A stretch of 64,000 nt of DNA, from contig NZ_LZKL01000116.1 in assembly GCF_001668725.1 (NCBI RefSeq), forward strand, positions 1-64,000, read 5' to 3'. The notes below the pieces were generated by a model. The model ran no database searches and was not told where the DNA came from. It saw only the letters and a list, made by a program, of their open reading frames with translations. Every line of letters starts with the position of its first letter. Within the stretch, counting starts at the first letter, position 1. The position numbers were made by a program, and so were the translations under genes. This DNA is from Mycobacterium sp. E787 (GTDB taxonomy: Bacteria; Actinomycetota; Actinomycetes; Mycobacteriales; Mycobacteriaceae). Below, piece by piece: positions 50,028 to 59,379 of this stretch.

Positions 50028-52667
50028 GTGCCAACGGAGAGCGCGTCGGAATGGCCGATGGTGGCCCGCGACGCCGAACTGCGCCGCGCCCTGGCGGCGC
50101 TCGATGACGCGGAGTTGCACGGCGTCGCATTGATCGGCGACAGCGGGGTGGGCAAATCGACCCTGGCCCACTCGCTCGCCGACACGCTCGAGGTGCGCGG
50201 GGCGACGGTGCGGTACGTGCTGGGCACCCAGACCGGTTCCGCGGTGCCGTTGGGCGCGTTCTATCGATCCCTGACCGTGGTGGCGCCGCGGGAACCGGCC
50301 GCCATGCTCGCGGCCGCGCAACGCACCCTGGAGCAGGAAGACAACCTCGTCGTCGTCGTGGACGACGCGCAGCTGCTGGATCCGTTGTCGTCGACGCTGG
50401 TGCAACAACTCGCGGCCGGTGGCAGCGCGCGATTGATCGTGACGATCCGGTCCGGCGAGCCGGTACCGGACGCGGTCACCGCGCTGTTGAAGGAGCGGTT
50501 GTTGCTGAGCCTGCACATTGACCCATTCACCCCGGAGCAGACCGCGGCGCTGGCCCGCGCCGTGCTCGGCGGCGTCGTCGACACCGAGCTGATCACGGCG
50601 TTGCACGGCCGGTCGGCGGGCAGCCCGCTGCTGCTGCGCAGCTTGCTGGGCGCGGGCCGCGAAAGCGGCGTGCTGGTGCGTACCGACGCGGGTTGGCAAC
50701 TTCACGGCGCGCTGCGTGCGGACCGCGAACTCCACGATCTGCTCGAGTTTCGACTGCAGACCTTCCCACCGGAGGAATTGGAGGCCGTAGAGATCCTGGC
50801 GGCGGCGGAGGTGCTGGACTGGGAGATCCTGCGTGAGCTCTGCGACGCCGACGTGGTGAGTCGTCTCGAGCGACGCGGAGTGATCCGGCTGGTTGCCGAC
50901 GGCTTCACCACGGTGGCGCGGTTGGGTCACCCCGTGTTCGGCGAGGTGGCGATGCAACGCGCCGGGGTGGTGCGCACGCGACAGCTGACAACCCTGCTGG
51001 CACAACAACTTCAGCGGCAGATGCGCAAACAGCATCAGCATTCGGGGTCTCCCGACGTGCGCACCCGGATACGGCTGGCGCAACTCATGACCCGAAGCGA
51101 CCTGACGCCGGACCTCGACGTGATCGTCGACGCCGCGGCGAGCGCGATGACGATGTCGGACATCGATTGCGGAGAGGACTTGGCCCGATTCGCCTTCGAG
51201 CGCGGCGGTGGCCTACCGGCCGCCCTGGTGCTGGCGGAGGCGATGGGCTGGCAGGGGCGGGGCGCCGAGGTCGAGGCGGTGCTCAACAACGTCGATCCCG
51301 AGGGTGCCGACGAGCGGATGGTCGTGCAGTGGGGTTGTCTGCGCGCCGCGAATCTTTTCTTCAGCTGCCGGCAGGTGGAGCCGGCGAGGCTGGCACTGGC
51401 CGACGTACGGGCCCGCGCCGATTCCGACGCGCTGCGCCCGCTCGTCACGGCCATGGAAGCGGCCTTCGCATGCTTTTCCGGTGACTTCCGGACGGCATTG
51501 GGCCTGGGATTCGAAGTGCTTGAATCCGATGTGCCGGCGGTGATGAGGATGTGGGCTGCAACGTGGACGTGTTGGGCGTTGGCCCTCACGGGGCAGTTCC
51601 AGGAAGTCCGGCGGGTAGCCGACGCCGGGCGGGCAGGCGCGTTCGATCGATCCGGTCCCTGCCGGTTTGTGATGGGTTTGGCCGAAGTCGTGGCCTTGAC
51701 GGCCGCCGGTGATGACTTGGCGGCCGAGCGGGTTCGCGAACGCTACGCTTCCACGACCATGGTGTGGCCCGCCGCAGACGCCTTCCTGCACGCCATGCTC
51801 GGATGGGTGCAGCTTTCCCGGGGCGGGTTGACGTTCGCGTGTGCCGCCCTTCAGGATTCGATATCGGCCATGGCGCAAGGCTTTCCGTCGGGCTGGTTGA
51901 TGCTGGTATCTGCCTGGTCCGCACAGGCCGAGGGCGCACGGGGAGACAGCGCGGCCGCCGCGGCCGCGCTGCACAGGGCCGAGGATGCCCACGGACCGTA
52001 TGTCGCGGTGTTCTTGCCGGAACTCGAGCTGGCCCGCGCCTGGGAGCGAGCCGCCGCCGGCGACACGACGGCCGCGCGAACACACGCGCTGTGCGCCGCA
52101 CAGCTCGCACGGCAATCCGGGATGTGCGCCGTCGAGATGCGCGCCCTGCACACCGCCGTCCGGTTCGATGACCGTTCTCAATCCCAGCGGTTGGCGCAGC
52201 TCGCCGAGACACTCAACACCCCGCTGGCAGATGCGATCGCCCAGCACGCCCGCGGCTTGGCCGAACACGACGGAGATGTGCTCGACGCAGCCGGCGACCG
52301 ATTCGCCGGCCTGGGCGCGATGGCGCTCGCCGCCGACGCGGCGGCCCACGCAGCACGCGAACACGCGCGTAATCGCCAGCGCACCAAGGAAATACGGTCA
52401 TCGAGCCGCGCGCACACGTTGGCCGCAAGGGGCGAAATGCGAACGCCCGCGGTCTCAGCGGCCGCCTCGCCGTTGCCCATCACGGCCCGCGAACGCGAGA
52501 TCGTAACCCTGGTCACGGCCGGTTTGTCCAACCGTCAGATCGCCGAAAAGCTGTTCGTCTCGGTGCGGACCGTGGAGGGCCACGTCTACCGCATCTTCGG
52601 CAAGCTCGGCATCGAAGACCGCGAGCAGCTCGTCGAGCTGATACGACTGTCGTGGGACGAGAATTAA
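50028..52667 (+). CDS. Large ATP-binding LuxR-family (LAL) transcriptional regulator
   Basis: 879 aa from GTG 50028. Walker A GDSGVGKST (about 40-48), Walker B LVVVVDDAQLLD (about 105-116), a long helical repeat region (about 320-780) and a C-terminal LuxR helix-turn-helix (LTAREREIVTLVTAGLSNRQIAEKLFVSVRTVEGH type, about 815-875). STAND regulators bind ATP and an effector, then activate promoters. The ATPase and repeat parts resemble the HTH-less protein at 20116. The target genes are unknown; candidates are the flanking exported and sulfotransferase genes. Confidence 0.88.
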   Translation: MPTESASEWPMVARDAELRRALAALDDAELHGVALIGDSGVGKSTLAHSLADTLEVRGATVRYVLGTQTGSAVPLGAFYRSLTVVAPREPAAMLAAAQRTLEQEDNLVVVVDDAQLLDPLSSTLVQQLAAGGSARLIVTIRSGEPVPDAVTALLKERLLLSLHIDPFTPEQTAALARAVLGGVVDTELITALHGRSAGSPLLLRSLLGAGRESGVLVRTDAGWQLHGALRADRELHDLLEFRLQTFPPEELEAVEILAAAEVLDWEILRELCDADVVSRLERRGVIRLVADGFTTVARLGHPVFGEVAMQRAGVVRTRQLTTLLAQQLQRQMRKQHQHSGSPDVRTRIRLAQLMTRSDLTPDLDVIVDAAASAMTMSDIDCGEDLARFAFERGGGLPAALVLAEAMGWQGRGAEVEAVLNNVDPEGADERMVVQWGCLRAANLFFSCRQVEPARLALADVRARADSDALRPLVTAMEAAFACFSGDFRTALGLGFEVLESDVPAVMRMWAATWTCWALALTGQFQEVRRVADAGRAGAFDRSGPCRFVMGLAEVVALTAAGDDLAAERVRERYASTTMVWPAADAFLHAMLGWVQLSRGGLTFACAALQDSISAMAQGFPSGWLMLVSAWSAQAEGARGDSAAAAAALHRAEDAHGPYVAVFLPELELARAWERAAAGDTTAARTHALCAAQLARQSGMCAVEMRALHTAVRFDDRSQSQRLAQLAETLNTPLADAIAQHARGLAEHDGDVLDAAGDRFAGLGAMALAADAAAHAAREHARNRQRTKEIRSSSRAHTLAARGEMRTPAVSAAASPLPITAREREIVTLVTAGLSNRQIAEKLFVSVRTVEGHVYRIFGKLGIEDREQLVELIRLSWDEN

Positions 52668-52682
52668 GCGACGTTCATCGCG

Positions 52683-52982
52683 TCATGTTGCCGCGGTCAG
52701 CTTTCGTTGACGGTGAATCGCCGCCCTGCCGTCTCGCTCCAGCTCGTAGATGTGTCGATCGCAGCCGCACACCAGCCCGCTCGTCTGGTAGGTGGCTTCC
52801 GTCGCCAGGCCGGCTTCGATGCACATAGCGCAGAGCGGGACGGTGGAACCGTGATCGAGCCGTGCGCTGGTGATCCGGACCGCCGGGAGATCGTATGGCA
52901 GCGCGCGATGACGACCCCTCCGCCTGCTGTGCGGGACAAGCCGCAGCACCGGGCGAAGGCGCCGCATGGTGAGGTTGGTCAT
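52683..52982 (-). CDS. Small Cys-containing protein, hypothetical
   Basis: 99 aa. Basic N-terminus, then CAMC (near 51-54) and CGC (near 72-74), which together could bind a zinc ion, then a charged helix. AGGGGGCGGT directly precedes the ATG, a fair ribosome binding site. It converges on the LuxR-type gene. No family is recognised; coding is supported only by the start signal and the Cys pattern. Confidence 0.5.
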   Translation of the reverse strand: MTNLTMRRLRPVLRLVPHSRRRGRHRALPYDLPAVRITSARLDHGSTVPLCAMCIEAGLATEATYQTSGLVCGCDRHIYELERDGRAAIHRQRKLTAAT

Positions 52983-53382
52983 ACCGCCCCCTCGTCTGTT
53001 GGTTCGGTGCGGGACCGGGCTGCAACCAATCGTCCCAGCGAGCCCCGCCCCGGCACGCGTAGTTGACTACTCGATCGCTACTCCACTTCTTGAGCGCGCC
53101 GTTTGCCGAATCGCAATGTTGAGTACGGCGGGAACAGCTCGGGCAGCCGGGGGAAGAACCGTGAGTCCGCGCTGTGGTCGCAGAAAGCCACAGCCGATCG
53201 GGCGCCTCGATGGGGCAGAGCGCCCGCCGTCGGCATGCCCCTACCCCCGAAAGCCGTCCACGCCACCGGATTCAGCGGCCCCGTCGACGCGCCAGGTGAT
53301 CCCCGCATCGCGCAATGGTTGTGTTCAGGGTGAAGCCAATCGAACGACTTGCGGGGCATTTTGCTCCGGTTAGGCTTCCTTG
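52983..53382. other. 400-bp gap without a credible gene
   Basis: Between two divergent genes. It contains a short palindrome GTAGT-TG-ACTAC (53059-53070) and, at the 3' end, the -10-like TAGGCT (53371-53376) 6 nt before the stf0 GTG. No open frame has a plausible start or protein signature. Confidence 0.4.
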
Positions 53383-54186
53383 GTGACTGAAGGCCCGTCG
53401 TCATATCTGGTGCTGGCTTCTCAGCGCAGCGGCAGCACGCTGCTGGTCGAATCGCTGCGCGCCACCGGCGTGGCCGGGGAACCCCAGGAGTTCTTTCAGT
53501 ACCTGCCCGCCACCAGCCAGGCCCCGCAGCCGCGGGAGTGGTTCGCCGACGTGGAGGACGAGTCGATCCTGCGATTGCTCGACCCCATCGACGAAGGGAC
53601 GCCGGACCTCGCGCCGCCCGAGATTTGGCGCGACTACATCCGCACGGTCGGCCGGACACCGAACGGCGTCTGGGGCGGCAAGCTGATGTGGAACCAAACG
53701 CCGCTGCTGCTGAACCGCGCGAAGGACCTGCCGAACCGGTCCGGCGACGGCCTGCGGGCCGCGATCCGCGACGTCATCGGCGAAGAACCGCTCCTCATCC
53801 ACGTGCACCGGCCCGACGTGGTGTCGCAGGCCGTGTCGTTCTGGCGCGCGGTGCAGACGCGGGTGTGGCGCGGCAGGCCCGATCCCACGCGGGATGCGCG
53901 CGCCACCTACCACGCCGGCGCCATCGCGCACGTCGTCACCATGCTGCGCGCCCAGGAGGCGGGCTGGCGGACCTGGTTCGCCGAGGAGGGCATCGAGCCG
54001 CTGGAGGTTCCCTACCCGGTGTTGTGGCGCAACCTGACTCAGGTGGTCGCGACCATCCTCGAGGCGTTGGGGCTCGACCCGGCGCTGGCGCCCGAACCGG
54101 CACTGGAGCGCCAGGCCGACCAGCGCTCCGATGAATGGGTGGAGCGTTACCGTGCCGACGCCGAGCGCGACGGGCTGCCCACCTAA
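53383..54186 (+). CDS. stf0: Trehalose 2-sulfotransferase Stf0
   Basis: 267 aa, the length of characterised Stf0. The PAPS 5'-phosphosulfate loop is LASQRSGSTLLVESL (about 8-22); GVWGGKLMWNQ, HVHRPDVVSQAVSFWRA and ERQADQRSDEWVERYR are family signatures. It sulfates trehalose at the 2-position, the first step to sulfolipid-1 in M. tuberculosis; other mycobacteria use it for related lipids. GTG 53383 with TAGGCT 6 nt upstream, so leaderless; a TTG one codon upstream is also in frame. Confidence 0.95.
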   Translation: MTEGPSSYLVLASQRSGSTLLVESLRATGVAGEPQEFFQYLPATSQAPQPREWFADVEDESILRLLDPIDEGTPDLAPPEIWRDYIRTVGRTPNGVWGGKLMWNQTPLLLNRAKDLPNRSGDGLRAAIRDVIGEEPLLIHVHRPDVVSQAVSFWRAVQTRVWRGRPDPTRDARATYHAGAIAHVVTMLRAQEAGWRTWFAEEGIEPLEVPYPVLWRNLTQVVATILEALGLDPALAPEPALERQADQRSDEWVERYRADAERDGLPT

Positions 54187-54241
54187 ACTCAGCGCGAGCC
54201 AATCGGTTGGCCCCGAACCCGAGCCACGCCACCATGGCGTC

Positions 54242-54337
54242 GTGAACCGGTTATCCGAAGATTGGTGGGCGACGCTGCTGGCGGGCGTGATCGTCGCGTT
54301 GGCGGTCGCGGGCGCACTTCCGAAGATCCCCTGGTGA
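54242..54337 (+). CDS. 31-aa single-pass membrane microprotein
   Basis: GTG 54242 to TGA 54337. It begins VNRLSEDWWATLLAG and ends ALPKIPW, with one hydrophobic helix (about 10-26). It ends 4 nt before the start of the YeiH-type gene, so it is coupled to it. The DWW...PKIPW frame resembles the first membrane segment of longer YeiH homologues, so it may be a split-off subunit. It is below normal ORF cutoffs. Confidence 0.55.
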   Translation: MNRLSEDWWATLLAGVIVALAVAGALPKIPW

Positions 54338-54341
54338 CGCG

Positions 54342-55469
54342 GTGAGCACCGTCAGCGTCGACGCCACGGAAGCCGAAGAAGAGCCGGCCGAAGCCGCCTT
54401 CACCAGCGGCCGCCCGCTGGACTACGTGCCCGGCATCCTGCTGCTGATCGCCGTGGGCGTGCTGGGCAAGTACGCCCAAATCTGGTGGAACGCGGCGGCC
54501 AAACGCCACCACTGGACGGTCCCCGACATCGAATACGTGTTGTGGGCCATCGTGATTGGGCTGGTCATCGCCAACACCGTCGGCCTGCACCGAATATTTC
54601 GGCCTGGCGTGCTGACCTACCAGTTCTGGCTGAAGGTTGGGATCGTGGCCCTGGGTTCGCGATTCGTGCTGGGCGACATCGCCAAGCTCGGCGCCACCAG
54701 CCTGGTCCAGATCCTGGTGGACATGGCGGTCGCGGGAACCATCATTCTCATCGTCGCGCGCGCCTTCGGGCTGTCGGGCAAGTTGGGTTCGCTGCTGGCG
54801 ATCGGCACCTCGATCTGCGGGGTGTCGGCGATCGTGGCCGCCAAGGGCGCGATCCGGGCGCGCAACGCCGACGTCAGCTACGCGATCGCGGCGATCCTGG
54901 CGCTGGGCGCGGTCGCGCTATTCGCGTTGCCGCCGTTGGGGCACCTGCTCGGCCTGACGAACTACGAATTCGGCCTGTGGGCGGGCCTGGCGGTGGACAA
55001 CACCGCCGAGACCACCGCCACCGGCTACCTGTTCTCCGATCACGCCGGCAAGATCGCCGTGCTGGTCAAGTCCACTCGCAACGCGCTGATCGGCTTCGTC
55101 GTCCTGGGCTTCGCGCTGTACTGGGCCGCCCGCGGGGAGGCCGACGAGATCGCGCCCGGCGCCAGGGCCAAGGCCGCGTTCGTCTGGGCGAAGTTCCCGA
55201 AATTCGTGCTCGGCTTCCTCGCGGTCTCGGCGATCGCGACGGCGCACTGGCTGAGCAAGGGGCAGACCGCCAACCTGGCCAACGTGTCGAAATGGGCGTT
55301 CCTGCTGACGTTCGCCGGCGTCGGCCTGACCACCGACATCCGGCAGATCGCCCGCACCGGGTGGCGTCCGCTCGTCGTCGCAGTCATCGGGCTGACCGTC
55401 GTCGCATCCGTCTCCCTCGGGCTCGTGCTGCTCACCTCCCGCGTGTTCCATTGGGGCGTAACCACGTAG
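54342..55469 (+). CDS. YeiH-family putative sulfate exporter
   Basis: 375 aa with about ten membrane segments. Family words: GIVALGSRFVLGDIAKLG, AIGTSICGVSAIVAAKGAIRA and GLAVDNTAETTATGYLFSD. The family is annotated as putative sulfate exporters, but evidence is thin. GTG start 54342 right after the 31-aa peptide. Its place after stf0 suggests a link with sulfur or sulfated-product handling. Confidence 0.85.
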   Translation: MSTVSVDATEAEEEPAEAAFTSGRPLDYVPGILLLIAVGVLGKYAQIWWNAAAKRHHWTVPDIEYVLWAIVIGLVIANTVGLHRIFRPGVLTYQFWLKVGIVALGSRFVLGDIAKLGATSLVQILVDMAVAGTIILIVARAFGLSGKLGSLLAIGTSICGVSAIVAAKGAIRARNADVSYAIAAILALGAVALFALPPLGHLLGLTNYEFGLWAGLAVDNTAETTATGYLFSDHAGKIAVLVKSTRNALIGFVVLGFALYWAARGEADEIAPGARAKAAFVWAKFPKFVLGFLAVSAIATAHWLSKGQTANLANVSKWAFLLTFAGVGLTTDIRQIARTGWRPLVVAVIGLTVVASVSLGLVLLTSRVFHWGVTT

Positions 55470-55499
55470 CGAAGGCCGGACGGTAACCTGGCGGCCGTC

Positions 55500-56150
55500 A
55501 TGTTGATCACGATCCTGGTGATGGCCGTCGCGGTGAGCCTCGAACCGTTCCGGGTCGGCATGACGGTGCTGATGCTGAACCGGCCCCGACCGCTGCTGCA
55601 ACTGCTCGTGTTCCTGTGCGGCGGCTTCGCGATGGGCATGACCGTGGGCCTGGTCGTCTTGTTCGTGCTGCGCCGCCGGCTGCTGGGCTCGACGTACTTC
55701 ACCTTGCCCAGGGTGCAGATCGGCATCGGCGTGCTCGCCCTGCTGGTCGCCGCCGCGGTGCTCCTGAAACCCGACACGCGCCGCGCCGCCGTGCCCCAGC
55801 GGCTGGCGACACACGGCCGGCGGCTCGTGAACGGGCGTTCGTTGTGGGTCGCCGGAGTGGTCGGCCTCGGCATCGCGCTGCCGTCGGTGGACTACCTGGC
55901 CGCGCTGGCCGTCATCCTGGCCTCGGGCGCGGCCGCGGCGACGCAGGTCGGGGCGCTGGTCATGTTCAACGCCGTGGCCTTCGCGCTGGTGGAGGTTCCG
56001 CTGCTCGCCTATCTGCTGGCGCCGCGGCGGACGCGCGCGACGATGGGCGCCCTGCACGCCTGGATCCGGTCCCGACGCCGCATCGAGGTGGCCACCCTGC
56101 TCACGGGCGTCGGGGGCGTTCTGCTCGCGGTCGGCCTGGCCGGCGCGTGA
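55500..56150 (+). CDS. GAP-family membrane protein (Sap-like)
   Basis: 216 aa with about six membrane segments in the typical GAP arrangement (SLEPFRVGMTVLML, GIALPSVDYLAALAVILASG, LVEVPLLAYLLAP). GAP proteins assist transport of glycolipids in mycobacteria; Sap (Rv3821) does so for sulfolipid-1. Its proximity to stf0 makes a sulfolipid-addressing role plausible. TAACCT lies 10 nt before the ATG, so it may also have its own promoter. Confidence 0.82.
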   Translation: MLITILVMAVAVSLEPFRVGMTVLMLNRPRPLLQLLVFLCGGFAMGMTVGLVVLFVLRRRLLGSTYFTLPRVQIGIGVLALLVAAAVLLKPDTRRAAVPQRLATHGRRLVNGRSLWVAGVVGLGIALPSVDYLAALAVILASGAAAATQVGALVMFNAVAFALVEVPLLAYLLAPRRTRATMGALHAWIRSRRRIEVATLLTGVGGVLLAVGLAGA

Positions 56151-56154
56151 AAAG

Positions 56155-57450
56155 CTAGGCCGGCGTCGGCGCCGGCGGCGTCACCACCTGCACGGGTTCG
56201 TTCGCGACGTCCGACTTCAGCAGCGGCCAGCCCTTGCGCAGGATGTGGTCGAGCCAGGCGCCGGCGAACTGCGAAGTGAGCACCGCCGCGACCACCAGCG
56301 TGGTGTAGAACTTCGAGCTGATGATGCCGGCGTCGAAGGCGACGCTGGCCAGGACGATGCCAGGGCCGCCGCGGGCGTTGGTGGTGATGCCGAGGTTGAT
56401 CAGGTCCAGGCCCCGGAAGCCGGCGAACCGCCCGGCCAGCGCGACCGACGCCATTTTGACCGCGCAGGTGGCGACGATGAAGACGACGATCATGGGCAGC
56501 GAGACACCGCGGATGAGGTCCAGCTTCAGCCCCACGATCGCGAAGTACACGGGAATGAAGAAGGCGAACGCAACCTTGCTGATCGCGTCGATCGAGTCGT
56601 CGAAGATTCGGCGCTTGCGGTGCACCAGGGCGAAACCCGCCAGGAACGCGGCGAAGACGAGGTTGACGTCCAGCGCCCCGGCGGCCGCGCAGTACGCCAG
56701 CAGCACCGCGATCGCGTAGCCGGTGGGCGAGTGCCGCGCCAGGGCGTTCCAGCGGGCCGTGTTGAGGCGCTTGATCAGGCGCGGCACCACGGTGAGGCCG
56801 AGCCCGAAGTAGGCCACCGTCACCAGGAGGTGCAACGACATCTGCCAGGGATTCAAGTGGGATTTCGCCGCGATCGAGGTGGCGATCGCCAGCGCGAGCC
56901 ACAGCACGATGTCCTCGAGCACGGCGACGCCGAGGATCAGCCGCGCGAACCGGGTGTCCAGGATGTTGAGGTCGGCGAAGATCTTGGACACCACCGGCAC
57001 CGAGGTCACGGCGACGCCCACCGCGAGAATGATGATCAGTGACACGCGGTTGCCGTGCGGCCCGGCCAGGCTGGGAGTGATCAGGTGCGGCGCGAAGATC
57101 AGCCCGAGCAGGAATGGGATGCCGGTGCCCACGATCACGAGCCAGCTCACCGTGCGCCGCTCGCCCCGGCCGAACAACTGCTGCATCTCGGCGCCCGAGA
57201 CGAACATCAGCAGCAGCAGCCCGAGCCAATAGACGAAGCTCAAGATGTGGGTGTTGTGCCGGGCGGTGCCCATCACGTGCGCCACGAACGGCAACCGGCC
57301 GAGCAGAGCCGGGCCCAGCACCACCCCGGCCAAGATTTCGCCGACCACCTTCGGCTGTCGCAGCTTCACGAACACATAGCCCAGCAGCTGGGCCAGCCCG
57401 ACGAGCACCAGCAACACGAATATGACCGCGGTCAATTGGGGGTTCGACAC
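56155..57450 (-). CDS. CPA2-type cation/proton antiporter
   Basis: 431 aa, about 12-13 membrane segments of the Kef/NhaA-like Na+/H+ exchanger domain. Words: VVGEILAGVVLGPALLGRLP, LGVAVLEDIVLWLALAI (the ion-binding acidic region) and NARGGPGIVLASVAFDAG. No C-terminal TrkA-N domain. It should exchange K+ or Na+ for H+. GTG start overlaps the HPP gene stop by 1 nt; it converges on the GAP gene. Confidence 0.9.
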   Translation of the reverse strand: MSNPQLTAVIFVLLVLVGLAQLLGYVFVKLRQPKVVGEILAGVVLGPALLGRLPFVAHVMGTARHNTHILSFVYWLGLLLLMFVSGAEMQQLFGRGERRTVSWLVIVGTGIPFLLGLIFAPHLITPSLAGPHGNRVSLIIILAVGVAVTSVPVVSKIFADLNILDTRFARLILGVAVLEDIVLWLALAIATSIAAKSHLNPWQMSLHLLVTVAYFGLGLTVVPRLIKRLNTARWNALARHSPTGYAIAVLLAYCAAAGALDVNLVFAAFLAGFALVHRKRRIFDDSIDAISKVAFAFFIPVYFAIVGLKLDLIRGVSLPMIVVFIVATCAVKMASVALAGRFAGFRGLDLINLGITTNARGGPGIVLASVAFDAGIISSKFYTTLVVAAVLTSQFAGAWLDHILRKGWPLLKSDVANEPVQVVTPPAPTPA

Positions 57451-58412
57451 TATGCACTCCTCAAGTTGTCGGGCTTATCTCGGCCGGCGCGAGCTCGGCC
57501 GATGGCCCATCGTTGGTACAGCCGGAAGGCGAGCGTCACTGCTCCCGTCCCGATGAGCACGCACACCGGGTATCTGACGTCGGGCGAATGAATGACCAGG
57601 GGAAGAAGTCCGACGGCCAGCGCCGGCGGAATGTGCAGCCTCAGCACGCGAAGCGTGGCGACGCCGAACGCCATTGCGCAGGCGGCCGCAACACCGCCGC
57701 TTCCGAACAGGCCGACGGCGACGCACCCCACGGTCGACGTCAGAAAGCACGCAGCGGGAAGTGCCACGGGTTTCCCCGCCCAGGGGCACACGGTGGGATG
57801 GGCGAACATCTCGTAGGCGATGACGATGAGCGGGGGAAACAGGATGAGCCGCTGACCCGAGGCCGTCGCACACAGCGCCATGACCGCGACGAACACGAAA
57901 AACGGCAGGGCCCAGGCGGTTCCGCCGGGCCGCGTCTCCAAAACATCGTCAAGGTCGGGATGGCTCGGCCGGCAACGCCTTTGCCGGGCCAACAAGATGC
58001 AAGCCAAAACGATTAGGCTCGCCGCTACCGAAGCGGGGTAGGCCCAGGTTTTGATGCCCAGGAAGACTGGCAGCACCCCGGCCGCGATCGCCGGGGCGAT
58101 GTTCGACTTGAGCAGGCCGATCGCGAGCACACAGAGGGCGACGACGAGCACGATGCTCACGACGCCGAAGGGAAATGCCGCCGTGATCAGGGTGCCGATG
58201 GCCGCGCCCAGGACCGGCGTCAGCACAAGTCGCCGCGGTTGGCTCGCCCACTTTCCCCACGGGCGAGTCAACACGTCATGCGAAAGTGCCGCCAGCCCAG
58301 GGAAGAACAGGTAGTAGTGCCAGCCGTTGCAGTGCGCGGCCACCGCGACGTAACCGAGCGCCACGGCCTCCATCAGGAGGCGGTCTCGGAGTACCAGCCT
58401 TTGGTCTGCCAT
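57450..58412 (-). CDS. HPP-family integral membrane protein
   Basis: 320 aa with about eight to ten membrane segments in two similar halves (each with LFFPGLAALSHDVLTRPWGKWASQP or LFPPLIVIAYEMFAHPTVCPWAGKP). This duplicated pattern marks HPP proteins, some of which are nitrite or anion carriers. ATG 58412 was chosen; a longer frame adds 29 hydrophilic residues that overlap the sulfotransferase. It lies 41 nt after the sulfotransferase and overlaps the antiporter by 1 nt. Confidence 0.8.
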   Translation of the reverse strand: MADQRLVLRDRLLMEAVALGYVAVAAHCNGWHYYLFFPGLAALSHDVLTRPWGKWASQPRRLVLTPVLGAAIGTLITAAFPFGVVSIVLVVALCVLAIGLLKSNIAPAIAAGVLPVFLGIKTWAYPASVAASLIVLACILLARQRRCRPSHPDLDDVLETRPGGTAWALPFFVFVAVMALCATASGQRLILFPPLIVIAYEMFAHPTVCPWAGKPVALPAACFLTSTVGCVAVGLFGSGGVAAACAMAFGVATLRVLRLHIPPALAVGLLPLVIHSPDVRYPVCVLIGTGAVTLAFRLYQRWAIGRARAGRDKPDNLRSA

Positions 58413-58452
58413 GGGCTTGGGCGGTGGAGCTTCGCCCCAAAGGGGAAGCGGC

Positions 58453-59379
58453 TCAGCTCCTTTCGCCGGTCTCCAGCCAGTGGGCGCACTCACTGCCAAG
58501 CTTTTCCAGGGCCACCCGGTCGAAGCGCCCGACCTGCGCCGGCGTCAACTCGTTGCGGTGATCGCGCTTGAGCCCCTTGTGGAAAAACGCCTTCGCGCTC
58601 GACATGTGTGTTCCACCGAACGGCGCCATCTTCTCCGCCCGGGCGCTCATGTAATCGAAGGAGCAATGCTCGAGGATGGCCTCCATGCGCAGCGATGCGG
58701 GATCGATGGAGAAGAATTTCGCCAGCCGGGCGATCTGGCCGGACAGGTCCTTCTTCAACTGTCCGTAATGCAGCAGAAGCACATTCGGCTCGTCGCGCAG
58801 CTCCCACCACGACTTCATGATGTCGAGGAGATCGCAGCACTGGTAGCCGTCGGTGTCGAGCCACAGGTCGAAGAACCGCTGCATGTCCTCGGGGATCACC
58901 AGCGGAGTGGGGTCGCCGGACCACTCTGCGTGGATCCGGTTGATCTGCGACATCGTCGATTCGGAGAAATTGTAGAGATAGTTGTGGAGGCTGATCCCGA
59001 GATCTTTGCCGTTCCGGCCGACGAACACGTAACGCGCTTCGGGCGCGATCGGCACGGCGTCGGCCGGCAGGTGCGACTTCATCACCCGCCGCATGCCGGA
59101 CTCGCGCTGCTCCCGCAGCACCTCGAGCATCCCCGCGTGATCTCCCCAGCTGGAATCGAGCCAGGGCGACGTGTCCGAGAGGCCCCCTTCCGGCTCCTCG
59201 CCGTTATGGAGGATTTGCTGGACGATCCGCTGGGTCCACGTCGTGCCCGCCTTGAACGGATCCGCGACGACGATGTCCCCGTCGACGAAGCCGCCCTGCG
59301 CGAGGAAGTCTTCCCAAACCATCGAATTGGACAAATAGTCCCTCAGGACCCTCGTCGGAGCGAGTAGCTGCTTTTCCAT
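58453..59379 (-). CDS. PAPS-dependent sulfotransferase (sulfotransfer_1 family)
   Basis: 308 aa. The 5'-phosphosulfate loop is DPFKAGTTWTQRIV (about 40-53) and the 3'-phosphate site RNGKDLGISLHNY (about 121-133), with MKSHLPAD nearby. It resembles eukaryote-like sulfotransferases such as Rv1373, which act on glycolipids. AAAGG lies before ATG 59379. It is first in an operon with the HPP protein and antiporter. The acceptor is unknown. Confidence 0.9.
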   Translation of the reverse strand: MEKQLLAPTRVLRDYLSNSMVWEDFLAQGGFVDGDIVVADPFKAGTTWTQRIVQQILHNGEEPEGGLSDTSPWLDSSWGDHAGMLEVLREQRESGMRRVMKSHLPADAVPIAPEARYVFVGRNGKDLGISLHNYLYNFSESTMSQINRIHAEWSGDPTPLVIPEDMQRFFDLWLDTDGYQCCDLLDIMKSWWELRDEPNVLLLHYGQLKKDLSGQIARLAKFFSIDPASLRMEAILEHCSFDYMSARAEKMAPFGGTHMSSAKAFFHKGLKRDHRNELTPAQVGRFDRVALEKLGSECAHWLETGERS

